DNA from: Lentinula raphanica
Taxonomy: Eukaryota > Basidiomycota > Agaricomycetes > Agaricales > Omphalotaceae
Direction: 5' to 3'
DNA length: 64,000 nucleotides
Assembly (NCBI GenBank): GCA_027919835.1
Contig: JANVFP010000020.1
Coordinates: forward strand, 496,001-560,000
Positions 9,900-21,269 of the stretch are shown in pieces (within the stretch, counting starts at the first letter, position 1; each line of letters opens with the position of its first letter). The notes beneath the pieces were generated by a model. It was not told the DNA's origin, searched no databases, and saw only the letters and a program-made list of their open reading frames with translations. A program made the translations under genes and the position numbers.

Positions 9900-11660
9900 T
9901 GATCAAATAAATTCGATCAAAGGCAGTAGTTTTGAGAAATCAAGAAGATCTCTCGAGTTCGACCAAAATATAGATTCCACCCCTCGCGGTGGGCTCCAGA
10001 TAACGAGGTATAAAGTCGGTTCTTAGTATAATGCCTTATGACAGGTCACTTAGCACGAACACAGAGTACGACTTCACGGATTCGTCAATCAAATTGTATT
10101 TATAGCGAGGTGTGGGGCATTGTCAGAGATTCCGCACTATCTTATATCTCAAGTTGAATGCAGTCTTGTAAGATCTTTTAGATCAGCAATACTGGTCAGC
10201 AGAACGAAGTGACACGGATATACCAGTCGTAAGATCTGGACTAAAGGGTTTGTTTTGAGTGGCTTCCACTCGGATAAGGGTTTTTAGGCTCGGAAAGCAA
10301 CGGGGTACCAGACGTTATGGTAGACCAATCGATTCCGCTCCCGGGTGAAGCAGTACTGATCACTATTCTCAGTAAAACCTCGAAGATCACGCAGATCACC
10401 AATCACTACATGTCAACTTGAACAGAGCCACCAAAACTCTGCACGTTCACTCGGCACAACCTGAGACCAAGTCCTCTGTATCTCCGGAACGGAGTCTACC
10501 TTCAACTAGCAAGTGACAGACACCAAGTCAAACCACTCAAAAGTCAGGCTTATCGCGATGAAGTAACACACTTAATCTGCAAGGTCCGGTACGGCTTAGA
10601 AGCCTTTACTCCCACGTATGGATGAAAAGGATTACCAGTTCAGAGAGATCTGGGCGCGAAACTTGTTTCATTTGTGCGGATACAGGTCTTTAAGTACACT
10701 ACGAAAAGTCCAATACCCGTATTTGTCCTTGATCTAGTAGATCTAGCTATTTCTACAGACGGAGTCCGATAATATACACTTAAATAGTAAAATATGACTG
10801 AAACGATACAAACACGCAAGGAAATAGTAAGGAAAACAGAGAAAAAGATGAAACTCGTCCGTATTTCATCGTACTTTCGCCAGATCTAGAAGACCAAGCA
10901 AGTTCCGAACATGGTCTGTGCGGCATCCACATGCTAGGGTGCCTAACTCGTCGGAGTGGCTCCTGCCTGTGTTGCTCAAGTGTTTCCGACGAATTTGCTT
11001 CCGCGGAATGGTAGTGGTCTTCCCAAGTTAATGAGATAGACTCGTAACAGTGGTTGATCTCGCGGATCAGGTAGGTCTGGTCCGTAGCTTCCGAACGGTA
11101 TGCATATAGCCTGGTGTTCTGGAGCGGACAACGAAGATAAATGCTTCAGAAGTGTTTTCCGTAGGTTTCCGCGCGTTTCCGTGAATGCTGGTCAAAGCTG
11201 TACATAGCATACGCTATATCCCAGTTTAGAACTTGAACATATGCGTGTTTCCGCTGCGGGTTTCACCCGTACTGCCACGGAAATACTAGATCATCATGTT
11301 TCCGACGGTTTCTGCTACTTTGCGTAGGGTTTCCGTATGGTAACTCGTCCGGATAGGCTCTCATCATGTCTGATCTGCTAGATCAAGTGAAATTTCCGTC
11401 ATCACAGCCAAGTACCAAACTCAGTTGTGCCGATCCGGCAGATCTTGATACTAAGTCGATATTCCCTTGGTGTGCTCGTACCAGTAGTCAGCATTCTTGA
11501 AGGATCCCCGACCAAGGGTGCGAGCAATAGCTCTAAGTGGATATTCATGGCTGATCCTGCCAAAGGATCTGTATCCTAGCTTATACTGATACAAGTTTGA
11601 CTGCTAGTTCGGGCTCACTACAGTCCTTATTGATACTATGCAACGGTCTAAGTAGATCTT
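9900..11660. other. Gene-poor stretch rich in GATCT and TTTCCG words
   Basis: No frame of useful length was found. The sequence repeatedly carries AGATCT/GATCTAG-type words (for example 10735-10750 and 11375-11390) and, from 10980 to 11400, many TTTCCG words in the same orientation. I could not define termini or a target-site duplication. Confidence 0.4.
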
Positions 11661-11665
11661 TTTGA

Positions 11666-12241
11666 TCATTGCACGCCTGCGCGGAAAAACCGCGCAACAG
11701 CGGTCTGAGTGTTACTCGAGGCAGCATTTTCAGACACTGCAACTCCATTTTCATCTAAACGGGCACGACGCGCACGTTGTGTATTTCCAGCACTGCGAGT
11801 ATGTCTTTTGCGTGTACCAGCAACTTCTTCGGTATCTGAAGGGTTAGTATCCAGCCATGAAGTTTGGATTTGTGCTGCAATAGGTTCGTTCATGGCAACA
11901 GCGGGCTGTAAAAATCTGCCAGAATGTGGTGTCGTACTGTTTGAAGGAGATTGACTTGTCAGGTTGTACTGGGATGATTGAGCTGGGGTATTGACAGGCA
12001 TTTGGTACATGGGTAAAGAGCCTGGAGGCGCCATTGGGATGTATGGACTATAGTAGAATTGCTGTTGCTGAGCTGGCAGAGGAGTGTAGAGCCCATGGTT
12101 ATGAGTGGATGTTGTTGATTGTAGATGTGAAGGAGTCTGAGGTGATCCAGCAGGAGGAATGCCCTGTGCCATGCAGCGTAGCTTAACAAGTGCGAAAGAG
12201 AATGGCCAAAGCAAAATTTCATTGTCAAAAATGTTGGACAT
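11666..12241 (-). CDS. Hypothetical Pro/Gln-rich protein
   Basis: Single open frame; the start is either the Met at 12241 or the internal Met opening MAQGIPPAGSPQTPS, which looks more natural. The body is Pro/Gln/Ser/Tyr-rich and probably disordered (YTPLPAQQQQFYYSPY). A basic patch follows (TRKRHTRSAGNTQRARRAR), and the end is AVARFFRAGVQ. This composition suits a nuclear regulatory or transposon-encoded protein, but there is no recognisable fold. It shares orientation with the ORF at 9222-9889; I could not show that they form one gene. Confidence 0.35.
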   Translation of the reverse strand: MSNIFDNEILLWPFSFALVKLRCMAQGIPPAGSPQTPSHLQSTTSTHNHGLYTPLPAQQQQFYYSPYIPMAPPGSLPMYQMPVNTPAQSSQYNLTSQSPSNSTTPHSGRFLQPAVAMNEPIAAQIQTSWLDTNPSDTEEVAGTRKRHTRSAGNTQRARRARLDENGVAVSENAASSNTQTAVARFFRAGVQ

Positions 12242-12959
12242 TCTGAGCCCTGGATTAGCCCTGATTCTAACTGCTAAGCGAAAAGGACATGACCAGCTAC
12301 CAACTGAGTGATAGCTTAGAGGTCCTAGCTGGAAGAAGATACAAAGTGGTGCAATAGAGAGTAAATTGTTGCAGATGTTGACGGTTGAGTACTGAGAATG
12401 TAGTACGTACTGTACATCACTGCTAACTGATGGAACACATGATGCACCTCAAGGTGAACTTGAAATCGGCAACCTCAAGGTACCTTAAGGTAGCGGAGTT
12501 CGAATTTTTTGACCTTAAGGCAGCTTGCCTCTGGAGGTAGCTTGGCTTCCGGCAACACTAATCCAGTACTCATTCAATGCTGCACAGCTCTGCAGCACTA
12601 TTCATTTTAGGTATGGCATTTCTTGGCACATCAGGAAAATACCCCATAGCCTTGAGTCAGAATGAGTCAACCCTAGTGGCATAGGTTGCCTTAAGGCAGT
12701 CAAGTCAACCAATTCACTTGAGTGGCTTGAGCCAAGGTTCAGATTTTTCCCATCCTCAAGTTAACCTGAAGTTAACCTGAGTTAACTTGAACCACCTGAG
12801 TTTCTTTCGAAGCAACTTAAGTTTATATCAAGTTCAGCAAGTAAACTCAGGACATGATGAAGATATTGGTATAAGCGCATAAGGACATTTTATTTTCCAA
12901 ATTTATGACAGGAATACATAGGTATAGTGACTGGAGCAGTAACAGTAAAGACTCAAGCA

Positions 12960-13435
12960 GTGTAAAAAACAGTACCCTATGATAGCTCCAAAATGAGCTC
13001 AGCATGAAGGAAATTGAACAAGAACTCACCTGGAGACCTGTATGCCTTCCTCCTAGTACCTAAGTAAGATAGATTGCCAGGTTGTTAGAGAATACCTGGT
13101 GCAGTAGAGATATGATTTGGGGAGTGGCTAACACCCTATAACAGCGTAAAAATGAGCTCAGCATGAAGGGATTTGAATAATGCCTTCCTCCTGGTACCTG
13201 GATAAGATAGACTGCCACATTATAAGAGAATGCCTTGAGCAGTGGAGATACGGTTTGAAGACCAGTTAACACCCTGTAATAGCTTTAAATTGAGCTTAGC
13301 ATGAAGGGATTTGAATAAGAACTCACCTGGGAACCTATATGCCTTCCTCCTTGTACTTGGATAAAATAGACTGCTACGTTGTAAGAGAATGCCTTGAGTA
13401 TTAATATTAGTTATAAAGTGAGCTAAGCAGTTGAA
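12960..13435. repeat. ~150-bp tandem repeat, about three copies
   Basis: Each unit carries GAGCTCAGCATGAAGG, ACTCACCTGG, TGCCTTCCTCCT, GATAGACTGCCA and AGAGAATGCCTTGAGCAG. Read on the minus strand each unit looks like a small exon between splice signals, with related peptides VLTGLQTVSPLLKAFSYN and VLATPQIISLLHQVFSNN. No full gene could be assembled. Confidence 0.6.
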
Positions 13436-13592
13436 TAAACACTTACTCAATAGCCTGAGCATCCAGTAACAATTGTTAAGCTGTAAATAAAAAAAGTAAG
13501 AAAGAGTGAAAGTGAGGATAGTGGGAGTATAAAGACAAGAAGCATCAAACAAATCAACAAGACATAAGTTCAACTATCATGTGACTTTGTTT

Positions 13593-13632
13593 CTGGGCGT
13601 CAAAGTACTGGGACAAGTACTTTGACGCCCAG
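13593..13632. repeat. Perfect 17-bp-arm palindrome
   Basis: CTGGGCGTCAAAGTACT at 13593-13609 faces its exact reverse complement at 13616-13632 across a 6-bp loop. A near copy of one arm (CTGGGCGTCAAACTAC) occurs at about 24127. Confidence 0.8.
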
Positions 13633-13939
13633 AGAGTAACATAAGCTTGCTGACCATACAACTTTTAGTAAGAAAAAAGTATGAAAATTTAGCTGATTAT
13701 TTTACAAGGGCATCTATATTGAGTGTAAGATATATCAGGTTGATATATCTATTGATAACAGTTTGAGTTTTGAGGAAACTCAAAAGATTGTCAGTGAGCA
13801 AAACAAAAATGTTGCTCGTAGATATAAAAGGAAACAGCGATGCCAGAGGCAACAAAAAAGTTGGTTCACATGACCTGCACATGATTTATTACTATGTTGT
13901 CGCTTTTCTGCATATCTTGTCTTCATCTCATTCATTATT

Positions 13940-14630
13940 AGAGATCTTAGGTGCATCTTGAAGCCCTGAAAGAGGGCTATTTATTTTATTTACTTGCATT
14001 CCGTCAGCTAATATCATCATGTTATTATTGCCTGTTCATATTTTTCAATGGCAAGCAACTGTTTTATACATACTTTGTCTAAATCTCATTCAATATTAAA
14101 CATTCTGGGGGCGTTGTGAGACTCTCAAATAAAGCTTTCAGATGTATCTCTTTGTATTTCATAAAAGAATCCTTATGATACTTATTGATTGCAGTTAGCA
14201 CCTCACTTTTCTATATATTTTGTCTTGTTTTCATTCAATTCTGGGTATCTTGGGAGCGTTCTGAAGCTCCTGAATAAGGCTTTTAAACATATTCATTGGC
14301 ACTTCATCAAAGGATCTCACTATCCAGTTATTCCTTGTTTATTATTATCTATAATGAGCACCTTGTTTTTTAAATATCTCATTGTATTCTGATCTGATTC
14401 TAAGTGTTCTGGAGGCGTTTTCAAGTCCTCAAATGAGGCCTACATAATATGCATTTATACTTCATCAAAAGATCTTGATTTTACCATCACTGACTGCTCA
14501 CCATTATTCACAGCTAATACTGCAAATCTTGTTTTATTTCTATTTATCTATAAGCATCCTTGAGGCAATTTGAGGCCTTCAAATATAGCTTGCAAATATA
14601 CTCATTTAGCCTTTATCAAGTAATGGAATT
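13940..14630. repeat. Degenerate ~150-bp tandem repeat, about five copies
   Basis: Units share a GGnGGCGTT, then AAGCCCT, CAAATAAGGC, then ATATTCATT, ACTTCATCAAAAGATCT order. The GCGTT-type anchor recurs at about 13950, 14112, 14252, 14413 and 14563. Different sequence from the block at 12960. Confidence 0.55.
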
Positions 14631-14875
14631 TGTAGATGTACTCACTTGCACCCTACCATAAATATTATTGTTTCACTATAAGTACATATTATACTTTGTG
14701 CTATTTCAAGCAAACTGAATCTTACCAGGCTAACTTGAGTAGAGGCAAATGCTCCAAGTTCTCTCAATTTCTCTCAAGTTACTGAAGTTGTCTTGAGTAA
14801 CCTGAGTAACCTGAGTATAAGTTTATACCTGAGTTAACTTGAAGTTACTTTGAGGCCAAAGGCTTTTTCCTGATG

Positions 14876-15609
14876 CACTCCTCAGCATTTCTCAAGAAAG
14901 TTCAAATTCTCTCATAATATCACATTTATATTAGCTGATTCTATTCAGTGCTGTTCAGCATTCATTCAATGCTGTCCAGCACTGTCTACCTCAGTACAAC
15001 ACTGGAAGTGCTGAGGAGGCAAAACCCAAGTTATGCTGATGTAATTTTCAGATACAGTAGAAAATAACTATCTGGACAATGCACAAAAGATTTTCAAAAT
15101 CCTGGGGAAAATGTGATTCCTTTCTGGGGATATGAGCTTACATCAGCAAAACCTGGGATTTTCTCTCAGCATTATATTGCATTGGACAGTGCTGTCCAAC
15201 ATTGAATGGATGCTGGACAGCACTAGATTCAGGTAATATAAAATTGACATTGTGGGATATTTGAAGTGTGTGCCAAGAAATGCTCCACTGAAACTCAGCA
15301 CTGTCTAGCAGCACCTTTTCTGGAAGTGCTGAGAGTGCTGAAGCTGCTGGACAGTGCTGTTCAGCAGTTCCCTGTTTTGCTGATGTAAAGAAGGATCATT
15401 TTTATCTATGTAAAAGACCTACCAAAGCCATGTTGACTGTTGTGCCAAAAGGCCAGCAATGCTAATATTAGTTAGCTTTGTTGAATCTGCTATATATACT
15501 AAATGTGCACTCTCTCACTTTTATGCTAGTGAAGATTTATTGCGACAGTCTATTGGAATTCAAAATTGACTGTGACTTACTTAGTAGAGTGTAAATACTT
15601 TCAAAAAAG
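14876..15609. other. AT-rich spacer with AGCACTGTCCAGCA-type words
   Basis: No gene seen. Words such as GCTGTCCAGCACTG, GGACAGTGCTGTCC and TGCTGATGTAA recur in both orientations; the same type occurs left of the 2.25-kb element near 12560-12600. GTGCCAAGAAATGC at 15273 is the inverse of GGCATTTCTTGGCA at 12615. This suggests an older repeat into which the element inserted. Confidence 0.45.
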
Positions 15610-18600
15610 CTATTCTATTCTTTCATGTGTGACATAGAATCCAGTGTGATCAAGCCTAGTATGTAATTTAGTTTTAGTTCTAGTTTCAATAGCTTTAGAA
15701 TATGCTTCTACAACACTAGTTAAAAATCCAAAGTCTTTGCTATCCTTTTTTTTAATATCCTGTAACAATACCCTATATTTGATAGCTACTTCTTGAATTA
15801 TAGAGGGGCAAGGGGGCATTACCGGAAGATCTCCCTGGTATTTGTGCTGAAATTCTTGAACTTCAGGTTGCATATATTGAGACTTTGTTTGTTTATCATT
15901 AAACAGAGGTTGACTGAGTTTCTTTTTGGCACATTCAATCCAGTTTGGTCCATGTACAAAATTTTGTAAGTTTAGACTGTAATAGCCATGTTGACTAATC
16001 AAAATTTGTGTAGGAGGGTAAACAAGTAGTGGTCGATATACCGGTGGAATCCAGAAGATAATAGATGAATCAATGTCATGACATAACCAACCATCCTGGT
16101 CAATATGACAAGGTCCAAAAGGCAAATATAAATGAGCTATATCATTATGTTGAGAAGATTTTGAAGTATTATTTGCAATGTTCAGAGAATCTGAACCCAT
16201 TGCATTGAAAATTCTAATGGAGCCATCAAAAGATCCAGCTACAATTTTTGTCCCATCTGGAGAAAAAGCTACAGATGTGATGCCAAGCAAATGTCCCCAC
16301 AAAGGAGTACCAATGGGCTGCCCAGTATCAGAGTCCCAGATTCTAACTGATTGGTCTGTGGATCCAGATACAATTTTTGTGCCATCTGCAGAATAAGCTA
16401 TTGAAATTATCTCTTCAGAATGTCTTTCATTGGATTGAGGTTGATGTAAAACTTTCCCATTTTCTGTACTCCATATCAGTGGAGTATTGGACATAGACCC
16501 TGATACAACCTTCTTCAAATCTGGTGAAATGGCAATTGTATCTAATCTTCTTGCACTTCCTATAGCCTCCTGCATGCCCATATTTATAAAGCCATACATA
16601 ATCTCTATCCTCATTGGAGGATCTTTTAATGAAATTTTCTTGATTATATTAGTTTTTCTATTCCATATTTTGATTTCTGCTGCACTCCATCCAGATATTA
16701 TTAATTGCCCATCTGCAGAAAATTTGACTGAATAAGTAGCAAATTTCTCAAAAGGATTGCCAATAGTAGTTCCACTACGGAATAAAGGGTTCACTATTGT
16801 AGTCAATGTCTGTTTACTTGTAACATATATATCTCTTCCCATTGGAGAATATTTGAATAAGTCTGTTTCATTCAGAGTTGCAGATGTTGGGGTATTTGTA
16901 TTGGAAGTTGGTACATTTACAATTACAATGTCATTCATGTCAGTAGCAGATGCAACTTCCTTTCCATTGGGTGAAAAAGTAACAGAATTCATTCCCTTCA
17001 AGGGTCCACCAATATTCATACCACTTTGTATATCCCAAACTCGAACTGATTTGTCAAATGAGCCTGAAGCAATTTGCTTTCCATTAGGAGAAAATGTCAC
17101 TGAATTAATGTAGTTAACATGTCCTTGCAAAGGTTCACCCAGTGCTTTTCCACTTTCTGCATTCCACAACATTATAGTTTTGTCAAATGATCCAGATGCA
17201 ATTGTTTTGCCATCTGGAGAAAATACAACTGAGCTTATTCTAGCAGAATGTCCTGGTAGTTGTTGAGTAGTAAACTCCTGTTTTTTAGCACTCCATATTC
17301 TGATTGTTTGATCTGAAGATCCTGATGCAATCCTCTGTCCATTTGGTGAAAAGTTAATGCAGTTCACCTTGTCTGAATGCCCATATAAAGTGCTTATTGT
17401 TTTTCCAGTCTTTGCATTCCAAATTATGACTGTTTTATCCACTGATCCAGATGCAACTTTCTTGCTATCTGGGGAGAATTCCAATGAAGTAATCCAGTCA
17501 GTATGTCCTTGTAAAGGTTCACAAATTTCTTTTCTTGTTTTGGGATCCCATATTAATGGTGTTGAGTCATTAAAGTCAGAAACAATATATTTTCCATCCA
17601 TGGAAAAAGCACTTGAGTGAAAATACAGTGGATGATCAGGCTGATCAATGATTTCTCCTGTCTCAATATTCCATATATTGATTGTCATATCTGAAGAGCC
17701 AGATATTATTCTTTGTCCATCTGATGAAAAGTAAAGTTTATTGACACAGCTTTCATGTCCCTGCAGTGGACCTTTGATTTTTTTCCCTGTACTAGTACTC
17801 CAAATTATAATTGAGTGATCCCAGGATCCAGAAGCTATCTGAGAACCATCTGGAGAAAATGCAACAGAAGTAACTGCCTCCAAATGTCCTTGCATAGGTT
17901 GACCAATAGCTTCACCAGTTTCTGCATCCCAGATTCTAACTGATTGATCAGTTGACCCAGAAACTAATCTTTTTCCATCTTGGGAAAAGTGTATTGCATT
18001 GACAGAAGATGTGTGCCCTTTCAATATAACTTGGTGCTCATCCCATGTATGTATCTGAGTAGAGAAACTTGCTTGCTTTTCAAGATAACAGCATCTCTGA
18101 TATACCTTATATAAAATTGATTCTTTGGGTATAGAAGGCATTCCTGATAGGTAAAGATGAGGAGTAGATTGTGTGATCATTTTGCCAAAAATCTGGATAA
18201 ACAAAGGAATTTCTTGTGATAAACTTATCAAACTTGTGTGTTGATTTTGGTTCTTCTATATATTCTTATAAATGAAAACACATCTTATATTAACTGTAGT
18301 AACTTACTTCTAAGTTCCCGATAAAGTTGTTTGCAAATGTAGCTGCCCTTGACGCAATTTGTATCTTCCTTGTCAAAGCAAGAACTTCAATCCAATATAA
18401 CAAGAACTTAAAGAAAAGCTTCTCCAGCCTTTGCACCCATGAATAATCTGACTTGATATTCTGAAGATGTAGGTCCCAAAAATGGCATGCATAAATTAAT
18501 TCTGGTGCTATTTGCTTAGCTAACCTCTGATCAAAGTTTTCAATCTTTGAGTTCAGAATATATGAAGTCTCAAGTTTTCCCATATTGAAATGAAGTTTCT

Positions 18601-20072
18601 GGAACATCAGATGAAATGTTCCATTAGCTAACTTCTGATGGCCCTGAGCCTGATCAATGCAAAATTGATGGCTACGTTTCTCATCCAACAAAAAGTCCAA
18701 GACTGATACATGTACAGGCTTGATTTGTGCATGATCTGACTTTGATATTCCTGTAAAAAGAGAGCCTACATAGCTTAATACACAGCTAACATCATTGCCA
18801 TCTGACTGAAGATTTTTTAACATGATTTCAGAAAGTGGCTCAAATGCTGCTACTACTTGAGCCATAATTGACCTATAATTTGCCATGGCTTCTTCTTCTT
18901 TAACATCAAATGCCTCATTGAGTATGTAGCTATATAACTGATCAAGTGCATCTAAGCCTTTCTTACTCTGGTTCAAATTCATAAATTGTTGAAAACGTCT
19001 GTCAATGGGAAGTCCTCCTTTTCCATTGCCACTAAGAAAAGTGCAAACAATAGCTGCCCATTGAAAAAAACCTGCAGCTCTTTCTGCTAGTTTTTCACAT
19101 TGTGCATTGGTCAAACTGCCGGAACTTGTTTTTTTTGTCATTCTGGAGCATATATACAGAAGAATATCATTTTCTGTTCCATGTAATTCATCCATGAATT
19201 GAACATTGAATGGGTATATTGAATTATGATTGTAACTGCCAATTCTGAGATAATCTATGATATCACTTTCTGGACGAGATGTTACAAGAATGCGGAAATT
19301 CTGGGGTAAATGATGGATATGGCTCATAAATAGAGATAGTAAATCATCTCTTTGACCTCCTTTTTCACCAGATTCATCCAAAGCATCAATTATAATCAGC
19401 ACTGGTTTATCTGTTCCAGTTGTCATTTGACTTGTAGAATTTACAATTAGGATTTTCCACAACTCTTGAATATCAGTGCTTTCCAATACATATGGATAAG
19501 TTTCAAAGACTTTGAGTAAAATCTGCCCCACTTCTGAAAACTTGATCCCAAGATTATAAGCAATAGTACGCAAAGCATTACTTGGGGTCCTCTTTGTAGA
19601 AATTGTGCGATCAAAACAAAAAAATGCACCCAAACAGCTATTGTGCTCATTTCCTATAGTGTGACTGATTGTTGATTTTCCAGTCCCAGCTTCCCCACAG
19701 AGAAAAAATATTTGAGGTATGGTTTCACCGCTGCCATAAATCCAGTCAGATATATCTTTCAAAATTGTTGTTCTAGTATTATCCAAGCAAATTTTCTTGT
19801 GGTCAACCCAAGTCCCAGATGTTGGTTTAAGTTTCTGCTCAAGTTTCTCTTGAATATCCGCTAAGCTAAATATCAGTAAGCTGTTGGAGCAGAAGTGACT
19901 ATCTGTTGCACCTGGAGTATTTACATGAAAGTGGTTGAACTGAGGATTACTCATATTGAAATCATGAGCCCCCTTAAAATATCTATGAAACATAATTCTA
20001 TTTAGAGCAGGAGAAAGCACAATACATTGATACTTACTCTTGGTTCACACTTGGTTGCTGATATGCCATCAT
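15610..20072 (-). CDS. NACHT-WD40 NLR-like (STAND) protein
   Basis: Exons 20072-20038, 19997-18308 and 18255-15610 give 1456 residues; both introns are ~40-52 bp and join in frame, so the two large frames are one gene. After a short N-terminal region with no recognisable effector domain comes a NACHT NTPase: P-loop FLCGEAGTGKST and Walker B VLIIIDALDES, then GFFQWAAIVCTFL. The last exon holds about 13 WD40 repeats (for example VTSVAFSPDGSQIASGSWD and INSVTFSPNGKQIASGSFD), each with the usual GH, SPDG and IW marks, some degenerate in the middle. A ~130-residue C-terminal extension follows. Such fungal NLR-like proteins are thought to sense non-self and signal through NTP-driven oligomerisation (family knowledge). 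The gene lies in AT-rich, repeat-laden DNA, unlike the neighbouring genes. Confidence 0.92.
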
Positions 20073-21269
20073 GGGGAAAGTTTGATAGTCACTTTTGGTA
20101 TGCAGTTTATATAGACCCCATTGTGTGCTAGTACATAATGAGAATTGTCGACTGAAAATGAAAGCCAACCACGATGTCAGTCAGAAGATAGCATTCATTG
20201 AATTGCAGTGTGCACTTGTGGGAGTCCTTCGGGAGTACACAATGCATGGATAGAGGACCTGTGATTAGACTGTGTGATAAATATATAGTACAACCTGTGC
20301 AAGGAATCCAGGTCGGAATCAGTGCATGTACAAACCTGTACTAGCCCTCGGTGAATCAGCATAGCAGATCTTCAAGAATTTCTGATCTAGAAAATCTAGA
20401 AGAGGTTATCACATTAATCATGATATAGTTCACGGCATAGAGATAGTAGATCATGGCAATGTTCACAGCGACCACCGTCAAAGAAGGGTCCGGTAGGGCT
20501 ACTGGGGTCCATAAGAGGTAGTTATGGAAGCCGCTGAGAACCTTTGCTCTACCACACAATTTGAGACATATGGTAGATAACCAGTCGGAGAAATTTGGTG
20601 GCTCTAGACAATGCAGAGGAAGAGCACCAGCGGAAATGATTCTGTGTGGATAAGCAAATCAACACGAGGAACTTCTATGGACATCTAAACATCATTGTTT
20701 CTAACACTCATACAGAAAGTAGACTGGGTAAACTGGTCACAGAAATATCGCATACTTGTCATGGTATGCTGAAGGTGGGGATAACCAAAAGAGTTGTTGG
20801 TGGCATGCGCAACAGAACTATTGTAGGTGTAGATCAAGGTTGCATGGGGCATGTGGGGTAGCCCAGGTAGCTTGGTTAATACCACAAGTAGGCCTGATTG
20901 TCTAATCCACTGTGTTCTTTGTTTCTATCATGGATAGGACACAACGAGTGGACTGGAACAAAGGTAAAAAAGATTGTCCGTAGATTTTTGGGACACAATC
21001 AGTGGGTGCAAATCTATCCATTGTCAATTTAACGCGTCCTTGACCGACTATCAGGAAAGTTTCGGTAGCTGCAGGACACACCGTAGTTGTGGTCCGCGTG
21101 CCACCGATGAGAATCCGTTGTGGGCCCAATCCCTCAATTCATACCAATTATGCAGACAGAACTAGCAGAAAGTGCTTGAGAGTGCTGCACTGGACAGCGG
21201 AATAAAGGGAAGGTATTGTTATGAGATTCAAATGAGACGACGAATGTTACCACTACTGAGTTTGGGAAA
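20073..21269. other. Intergenic region, no gene seen
   Basis: Only short frames without splice support or recognisable motifs. The first ~100 bp are probably the promoter of the NLR-like gene on the minus strand. Confidence 0.4.

Larger units (their letters stand above)
12629..14875. mobile_element. 2.25-kb non-autonomous element, CATCAG-terminus family
   Basis: The left end is CATCAGGAAAATACC; the right end reverse-complemented is CATCAGGAAAAAGCC. The flanking duplication is CA (12627-12628 and 14876-14877). Subterminal 100-200 bp on both sides carry many TTGAG, CCTGAG and GTTAACTTGA words in inverted arrangement. The interior holds two blocks of degenerate ~150-bp tandem repeats and a 17-bp-arm palindrome. 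No transposase frame was seen. Termini and 2-bp duplication match the two MITEs at 2405 and 6870. Confidence 0.75.

Noticed and set aside
16178..17620. Several + strand frames opposite the WD40 exon
   Set aside because: Periodic open frames arise from the repeat structure of the WD40 coding sequence on the other strand.
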